From assembly GCA_028710655.1 (NCBI GenBank), contig JAQTTS010000065.1:1-9209 (forward strand): a stretch of 9,209 nt of DNA. Direction: 5' to 3'. The stretch's first letter is position 1, and every line of letters starts with the position of its first letter. The DNA is from Dehalococcoidales bacterium (GTDB lineage: Bacteria > Chloroflexota > Dehalococcoidia > Dehalococcoidales > UBA5760). Positions 5,125 to 9,209 of this stretch are shown here, in pieces. The notes under the pieces are model-generated. The model saw only the letters and a list, made by a program, of their open reading frames with translations. It had not been told where the DNA came from and ran no database searches. The translations under genes and the position numbers were made by a program.

Positions 5125-6744
5125 ATGCCATTCGGTCCTTACAATAGTTTTGAAGACTGCGTAGCGAAGAACTCTGATAAGACTTCGCCTAAGGGCTTCT
5201 GTGCATGGCTCGAGCACCAGATAACCGGACAGTGGCCCGGTGCTCACGTGGACAGTATGCCAGAAGAGGCTTGGTCTCTATACAGAGAGGCCTACGCAAC
5301 ATCCATGACAGGTTCCACAAAGAAAGTGGAAGAAGCAGAAAAGGAGGCTCATGAGAATGCACTAAAAACACTGGAGAAAGCAGGATGGACCTACTCTCGC
5401 ATCGGCTGGGTGAAGCAATATCAGACACCCACATTTAAGTCGGTCGCTGGAGTTCGAGTCTTCGCCGTAGGCACCTGGACTGACAGCGCTGGAGTTGAGA
5501 GAGACTGGACTGAAGAAGATGTCGATGGTCTGGTCAAAGCTTTCAACTCTGGAGTCCCAGGCAACGTTGTTCTGAAGGCCGGGCATACTCCAGACAGCTT
5601 CAACACAAAGATTGCGGAGAAGCTGGATATACCTGTTGAACTGGTAACTGGAGACCATGGCAAGGGTCAGGTCTCCATTGGTCGGATGGCTACGCTTGAG
5701 CGCAGGGGCAACCTTCTGGTAGCCTCATTCGAGCGAGTTCCGGAGCCCATTGCCAACCTGATTGAAGCGGGCCTCTACTCGACGGTCTCCGTTGAGATTG
5801 AGGATGGGGTTGGTGGATTTGCCTCAGCCATAACGGCAGTTGCGCTACTGGGTGCTGAGGAACCCGCTGTGGATGAAGCAACGCTGGACAGAGCCCTCGT
5901 TTTCGGTGGGAAACGGGAGAAGGCTCACGTGCTCACGTTCGCCAAGGACGGTGACTATCTGGAGCAGGAGTTCAATACCATCCAGGAGAAGCTGTCGGAG
6001 ACGATTAAGGGCATGCGCGGTGCCCCGGTATTCAGAGCGTTGATGTCCCAGCTCCGGACGCTATTCGGTCAGATTACCGGTCGCAAACGTGAGCATCAAT
6101 CAGATACCACCAACCAGGTAGAACCAAATTCTAAAAAGGAGGCTGAAATGCCAAAGTCAATCAAGGAAATGAAATCCAAGTTCCAGGAAGAGAACCCGGC
6201 TGCTCCGCCTGAAGGAGCGCAGGGCGAAATGATGGCTGGATTGATGGCTATAGCTCAGGCACTCGGTCTGGGTGAAGGGTCAACAATCGAGGACATCCTC
6301 GCTGCCATCGAAGCCATGAAGGCCGGACCCGCCAGTGAGGCCCAATTCCAGAAGGTGACCTCTGAACTCCAGAAGAGGGATGAGAGGATTGCCAACCTGG
6401 AACACAAAGACCGTGTTCACGGCTATCTCGAACAGACGCGCCTGTTCACTGCGATTCCCGGCAAGAAGGTCGAGGATATCGCTGTGGAGTTAGCCGACAT
6501 CGAGGAACACCAGAGCAAGGAGAAAGCCGATTCCATGCTGAAGACCTATCAGGAACTCAACCGCATGGGCGCAGCCGCCACGAAGGCCCTGGGTACTTCA
6601 GTGCCAGGTGCCCGGACTGCCGACTACGAGTCGAAGCTCTCCGAGTACATGAAGGCCAATCCCACTGTCTCAAGAGCTGATGCTCACAAGGCAGTCATGA
6701 AGGCCAATCCTGCCCTCAGGTTCGAATCCAAAGGCGAGAAATAG
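5125..6744 (+). CDS. Capsid maturation protease with C-terminal scaffold (Mu gpI-like), N-terminal ChaB-like domain
   Basis: This 539-residue protein is a composite. ATG 5125 follows AGGAGGTT (5111-5118) by seven to eight bases. Residues 5-38 hold a small Cys motif (FEDCVAKN, then GFCAWLE). Residues about 45-98 resemble a ChaB domain: an acidic/helical stretch with EEAWSLYREAYA, then AHENALKTLEKAGW and WVK. Residues about 105-265 are the protease. GH (Gly153-His154) and Ser222 in YSTVSVEI are the likely catalytic His and Ser of the Mu gpI-like serine proteases, and VALLGAEEPAV (about 239-249) follows as in related enzymes. Residues about 340-539 are scaffold, with an acidic, coiled-coil-prone part near 400-425 and a repeated MKANP near the end. 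The protease would cleave scaffold and itself inside the procapsid. The protease call is from motifs; the ChaB call is tentative. Confidence 0.8.
   Translation: MPFGPYNSFEDCVAKNSDKTSPKGFCAWLEHQITGQWPGAHVDSMPEEAWSLYREAYATSMTGSTKKVEEAEKEAHENALKTLEKAGWTYSRIGWVKQYQTPTFKSVAGVRVFAVGTWTDSAGVERDWTEEDVDGLVKAFNSGVPGNVVLKAGHTPDSFNTKIAEKLDIPVELVTGDHGKGQVSIGRMATLERRGNLLVASFERVPEPIANLIEAGLYSTVSVEIEDGVGGFASAITAVALLGAEEPAVDEATLDRALVFGGKREKAHVLTFAKDGDYLEQEFNTIQEKLSETIKGMRGAPVFRALMSQLRTLFGQITGRKREHQSDTTNQVEPNSKKEAEMPKSIKEMKSKFQEENPAAPPEGAQGEMMAGLMAIAQALGLGEGSTIEDILAAIEAMKAGPASEAQFQKVTSELQKRDERIANLEHKDRVHGYLEQTRLFTAIPGKKVEDIAVELADIEEHQSKEKADSMLKTYQELNRMGAAATKALGTSVPGARTADYESKLSEYMKANPTVSRADAHKAVMKANPALRFESKGEK
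6136..6142 (+). promoter_or_regulatory. Internal ribosome binding site for a nested scaffold start
   Basis: AAGGAGG lies inside the protease reading frame, five bases before an in-frame ATG at 6148. It matches the strength of the sites in front of the other head genes, and the codons it occupies encode only Lys-Lys-Glu in a linker, so coding need does not demand it. Confidence 0.7.
6148..6744 (+). CDS. Nested scaffold protein, in frame with the protease 3' end
   Basis: An internal start at Met342 of the protease (ATG 6148) would produce a separate 198-residue protein from the same frame. It begins MPKSIKEMKSKFQEEN and has an acidic, Ala/Met-rich helical region, a coiled-coil-prone stretch (EAQFQKVTSELQKRDERI) and the repeated MKANP near the end. 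The AAGGAGG at 6136-6142 is as strong as the sites of full genes here. This arrangement is known in lambda (C/Nu3) and in Mu (I/Z), where free scaffold is made from the 3' part of the protease gene. Free scaffold in excess over protease would build the procapsid. The dual-start reading is inference from the site, and the protein boundary fits the predicted domain boundary. Confidence 0.7.
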   Translation: MPKSIKEMKSKFQEENPAAPPEGAQGEMMAGLMAIAQALGLGEGSTIEDILAAIEAMKAGPASEAQFQKVTSELQKRDERIANLEHKDRVHGYLEQTRLFTAIPGKKVEDIAVELADIEEHQSKEKADSMLKTYQELNRMGAAATKALGTSVPGARTADYESKLSEYMKANPTVSRADAHKAVMKANPALRFESKGEK

Positions 6745-6776
6745 CTCGTCACAAAAATCTATAAAGGAGGACTGAT

Positions 6777-7169
6777 ATGTCCCAAGCAAACGAGAAAGCA
6801 GTCTGGACTGAGACCTTCGTAGCTGAGAATGCTCTGGCTGACTACCAGTATCATGGCATGGAGCTTTCCGGCGACAGACAGGTCGACGTTATGGACGCCG
6901 ATACGGACAAACCCGTTGGCGTCCTCCTGAATACTCCGGGCTCCGGAGAAGAGGCACTGGTCTGCGTCATGGGTCGAACGCCTGTAGTCTTCGGAGAGAC
7001 TGTGGCGGCTGGCGCTCAGATACGGTTCGATTCCAGTGGCCATGCGATGAACTGGGAGGCAGGAACCGACACCACAGCTTACTGTGCTGGCATGTGCACC
7101 ATCGGTGGCGACTCCGGTGAAATCGGGGAAGCTCTGATATGGCCGGCCAACGCAAGAGGCGACTGCTAG
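6777..7169 (+). CDS. Head decoration / capsid cement protein (DUF2190-like)
   Basis: This 130-residue protein probably binds the expanded capsid surface and stabilises it after maturation. ATG 6777 follows AAAGGAGG (6763-6770) by six bases. The sequence is beta-rich and Gly-rich, with DADTDKPVGVLLN (about 40-52), GRTPVVFGETVAAGAQI (about 66-82) and a C-terminal GDSGEIGEALIWP. These are features I associate with DUF2190 proteins, many of which precede major capsid genes. The size (about 100-130 residues) is typical. It sits between scaffold and major capsid protein, the usual place for a cement protein. No membrane segment or signal is seen. The family call rests on motifs and position. Another small head-surface protein is the main alternative. 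Confidence 0.75.
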   Translation: MSQANEKAVWTETFVAENALADYQYHGMELSGDRQVDVMDADTDKPVGVLLNTPGSGEEALVCVMGRTPVVFGETVAAGAQIRFDSSGHAMNWEAGTDTTAYCAGMCTIGGDSGEIGEALIWPANARGDC

Positions 7170-7204
7170 CCAGGTCAGCAAAATACTAAAAGGAGGCAAT
7201 TGAA

Positions 7205-8155
7205 ATGCCGAGTCCAACCAAAGAAAACTTTCACATTGACGGACCTCTGAGCGACATCGCTATCGCCTATAAGCAGGAGGAGTTCGTCGCTGACCGCATA
7301 TTTCCACTGGTAACGGTGGAGAAGCAGTCAGACAAATACTTCATCTGGACCAAAGGCTTCTGGATGAGGAACGCCGTCGAGAGACGGGCCCCCGGTGACG
7401 AATATCCGGAAGGCCGGATGCAGGTCTCCAACGATGAATACTACTGTGACCTGTATCACCTGGGCTATGGCATCCCTGACGAGGATGTCAAGAACCAGGA
7501 CGCTGCCATCGAGCTGGAGATAACTGGCTCTGAGTGGTTGGCCCAACAGTTCGCTCTCAACCGGGAAATCAAGCTGGCTTCCGACATCTTCACAACCGGC
7601 AAATGGGAGACCGACGTCGTAGGAGGCACAGGCTTTGTGGTCTGGTCTGACTACGACAATTCAGACCCCATCAAGGACATCAATACCGGGAAGCAAACCA
7701 TCCAGAAGTCAACCGGGAAGAGAGCCAATACCCTGCTCATCGGTCAGGAGGTCTTTGACATTCTGACTGAGCATCCTCTGCTCCTTGAGAAGTTCAAGTA
7801 TACCGGCGAAGGTATTCTGGATGTCGAGCAGGTCCGCAGAGCGCTTAAGGTCGACACCCTGATTGTGGGTGAAGCGGTTTACGAATCCAGTATGGAGGGT
7901 GCAGCCTCTGCAACTCGCGGTTACATCTGGGGGAAGAACGGTCTTCTGCTTCATGTTCCTCCGAGGCCCGGACTGAGGGTCGCAGCCGCTGGCTATACCT
8001 TCACCTGGAACATCGACGGAAGCGGATACACCGTAGCCATCTCCAGCACCAGGCAGGACTGGAGAGACCGCGACTTGCTGAAAGGCAAGCACGCATTCGA
8101 CCACAAGATAACTGGCACCGACCTTGGCTACTTCTTCAGTGCCGCGGTAACCTAA
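7205..8155 (+). CDS. Major capsid protein
   Basis: This 316-residue protein should form the icosahedral shell. ATG 7205 follows AGGAGG (7191-7196) by eight bases. The N-terminal part has ADRIFPLVTVEKQSDKYFIW (about 29-48), a pattern common in HK97-fold capsid proteins of environmental and Mu-like phages. It is followed by a charged loop (APGDEYPEGR), the segment YHLGYGIPDEDV and FTTGKW. The C-terminal half includes NTLLIGQEVFDILTEHP and a VDTLIVGEAVY segment that fit the A-domain of such proteins. Length is normal. It directly follows the decoration protein and the scaffold, and no frameshift or truncation is seen. The N-terminus shows no long cleavable delta domain, consistent with the scaffold being encoded separately. 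The fold is inferred. Confidence 0.88.
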   Translation: MPSPTKENFHIDGPLSDIAIAYKQEEFVADRIFPLVTVEKQSDKYFIWTKGFWMRNAVERRAPGDEYPEGRMQVSNDEYYCDLYHLGYGIPDEDVKNQDAAIELEITGSEWLAQQFALNREIKLASDIFTTGKWETDVVGGTGFVVWSDYDNSDPIKDINTGKQTIQKSTGKRANTLLIGQEVFDILTEHPLLLEKFKYTGEGILDVEQVRRALKVDTLIVGEAVYESSMEGAASATRGYIWGKNGLLLHVPPRPGLRVAAAGYTFTWNIDGSGYTVAISSTRQDWRDRDLLKGKHAFDHKITGTDLGYFFSAAVT

Positions 8156-8170
8156 AATAAAATTGAGAAA

Positions 8171-8205
8171 TTCGGGGAGCTGACCTAGCCAGTTGGCTCT
8201 CCGGA
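8171..8205 (+). terminator. Intergenic RNA hairpin after the capsid gene
   Basis: On the transcript, TTCGGGGAGCTGAC (8171-8184), loop CTAGCCA and GTTGGCTCTCCGGAA (8192-8205) can form a stem of about 14 base pairs that includes several G-U pairs. No U-run follows, so it is at best a partial terminator. It could be an mRNA stability or processing element that sets capsid message levels relative to the downstream gene. A related hairpin follows the next gene. Confidence 0.55.
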
Positions 8206-8229
8206 AATCTCCAGAAAAGGAGAAAGCTC

Positions 8230-9165
8230 ATGACTATTCGATGGAGAGGTAGACACTACTTCGATAATCTGGCTGTTGGTTCCTTGGAGGGATATGGAGT
8301 CAAAGAGTATGGAACCATCTACTATGTAGACACTGTCAATGGCTCCGACTCTAATTCGGGGCTGAACTGGGATGTGGCTCTTGCCACTGTAGAAGAGGCT
8401 TTCGCAAAGGTTGGTGACAATGGATTGATTGCCATCATCGGAGATGTACGAGAGCAGATTACGGCACCTCTTGGTGTGACCGGAGTCAAAGTGGTAGGTG
8501 TGGCCGGTGGTCGTAACCGCCATGATGATGGTGTTCGCTGGCGCGAGCCAGCTACCGCGCTCGATGCTCCGCTTGTTACCATCCGTCAGCAGGGATGGGA
8601 GTTCCACAATATTCTGTTCGTCCCGCAGGACGGCTATTCAGCAATTCGAGCACACCGGGCAGAATCCGCAACCTATCCCGACAGTTCTCACTTCATCGTG
8701 AAGAACTGCAAGTTTATCGGCGGAGCCGCCATAGGCTCGCAGGCGGGAATCGGAATTGAAGACTGGGGTGGAAATCATCATTATCTCGTGGAAGACTGCG
8801 AGTTCCATGAACTGGATAACGCCATCGTAGCTCCATCTGGTTCTCCTGGTATTGCCGCTCCTCTGCGAAACACCATCAAGAACTGTATCTTTGAGGATAA
8901 CGTTGATGACATCTGCATGGATGGAAATCTCTGTCGAATCCTCAACAATATCTTCATGACGCCTTATGGAACCAAGAATCACGATAACACCGTGAATATG
9001 GCTTATGTGACTGATGTCTCCGGTGCGAACTTCGTTATCGGAAATATCTTCGCTGATGCCACGGCAAATGTTACTATCGCCAAAGGATATGGACCTTCAA
9101 CAGGTGATGTCTGGAGGAACTTCGTGACGGATGCCGCTGACCCTGTAGTGGCAGTTCCTTCCTAG
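8230..9165 (+). CDS. Right-handed beta-helix (pectin-lyase-like) virion protein
   Basis: This 311-residue protein starts at ATG 8230, seven bases after AAAAGGAG (8215-8222). After an N-terminal 27 residues of unknown role comes GTIYYVDTVNGSDSNSG (28-44) and WDVALATVEEAF, the opening typical of DUF1565-like parallel beta-helix proteins. The rest shows repeated rungs of the form xxxxNCxF: FIVKNCKF (155-162), YLVEDCEF (185-192), NTIKNCIF (214-221), CRILNNIF (235-242) and NFVIGNIF (267-274). Such proteins serve as phage fibres, tailspikes, capsid fibres or polysaccharide-binding decorations. I see no clear catalytic triad. Its place right after the major capsid gene, before any tail gene, favours a capsid-associated role. 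A secreted or enzymatic role cannot be excluded. Confidence 0.75.
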   Translation: MTIRWRGRHYFDNLAVGSLEGYGVKEYGTIYYVDTVNGSDSNSGLNWDVALATVEEAFAKVGDNGLIAIIGDVREQITAPLGVTGVKVVGVAGGRNRHDDGVRWREPATALDAPLVTIRQQGWEFHNILFVPQDGYSAIRAHRAESATYPDSSHFIVKNCKFIGGAAIGSQAGIGIEDWGGNHHYLVEDCEFHELDNAIVAPSGSPGIAAPLRNTIKNCIFEDNVDDICMDGNLCRILNNIFMTPYGTKNHDNTVNMAYVTDVSGANFVIGNIFADATANVTIAKGYGPSTGDVWRNFVTDAADPVVAVPS

Positions 9166-9183
9166 CCAAACGGGTGACCCGGG

Positions 9184-9209
9184 GAGGCTGACTGGAAACG
9201 GTTGGCCTC
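9184..9209 (+). terminator. Second intergenic RNA hairpin, cut by the window edge
   Basis: GAGGCTGAC (9184-9192), loop TGGAAACG and GTTGGCCTC (9201-9209) form nine base pairs, including two G-U pairs in the same place as in the hairpin at 8171-8205. The stem may continue beyond the window, since GGG precedes it at 9181-9183. It begins about 19 bases after the beta-helix stop codon. Its role is unknown, either attenuation or message stability. Confidence 0.5.

Noticed and set aside
6760..6765. TATAAA before the decoration gene as a promoter -10 box
   Set aside because: No -35 hexamer is present at a suitable distance, and the bases overlap the ribosome binding site region.
1..9209. CRISPR array, tRNA, insertion sequence or attachment site
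   Set aside because: No regularly spaced long repeats, cloverleaf pattern, transposase frame or paired long direct repeats were seen by eye.

Overview
This window is the DNA-packaging and head-assembly module of a tailed, double-stranded DNA bacteriophage or prophage. The evidence is an ordered, same-strand run of genes: small terminase candidate, large terminase, portal, minor head protein, capsid protease with nested scaffold, head decoration protein and major capsid protein. Start sites are bacterial, most with strong AGGAGG-type ribosome binding sites 5-9 bases upstream, and one start is GTG. The host cannot be named from the sequence. No integrase, tail, lysis cassette, tRNA, CRISPR array or insertion sequence was found. 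The protein families resemble a mosaic: the terminase motor looks like the HK97/gene-transfer-agent type (COG5323-like), while the portal (DUF935-like), protease and minor head protein look Mu-like.

Layout. Positions 1-154 hold the 5' end of an unrecognised gene on the minus strand, with a near-consensus sigma70-type promoter behind it. Positions 155-775 form a 620-base divergent intergenic region with no convincing gene. It contains two families of short repeats (GTGTCGC/GCGACAC and TGGTCC/GGACCA), several inverted repeats, a nested palindrome around 587-656 and a possible plus-strand -10 box. It lies directly upstream of the small terminase candidate, so it could be a packaging initiation (pac/cos-like) site, an origin or a multi-site operator.

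From 776 to 9165 all genes run on the plus strand with short gaps or overlaps: DUF5681-like small terminase (776), large terminase (1336), portal (2676, overlapping by one base), a 40-residue overlapping small gene (4054), minor head protein (4169, GTG start), a two-helix membrane protein (4917), capsid protease (5125), a scaffold nested in frame at its 3' end (6148), decoration protein (6777), major capsid protein (7205) and a beta-helix virion protein (8230).

How the parts fit together: the scaffold and capsid protein would build a procapsid on the portal, the protease would mature it, the terminase would pump DNA in through the portal, and the decoration protein would stabilise the expanded shell. 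The beta-helix protein may decorate the capsid or act as a fibre. The points most worth following up are the repeat-rich region upstream of the terminase, the internal scaffold start with its own ribosome binding site, a related RNA hairpin found after both the capsid gene and the beta-helix gene, and the ChaB-like domain apparently fused to the protease.
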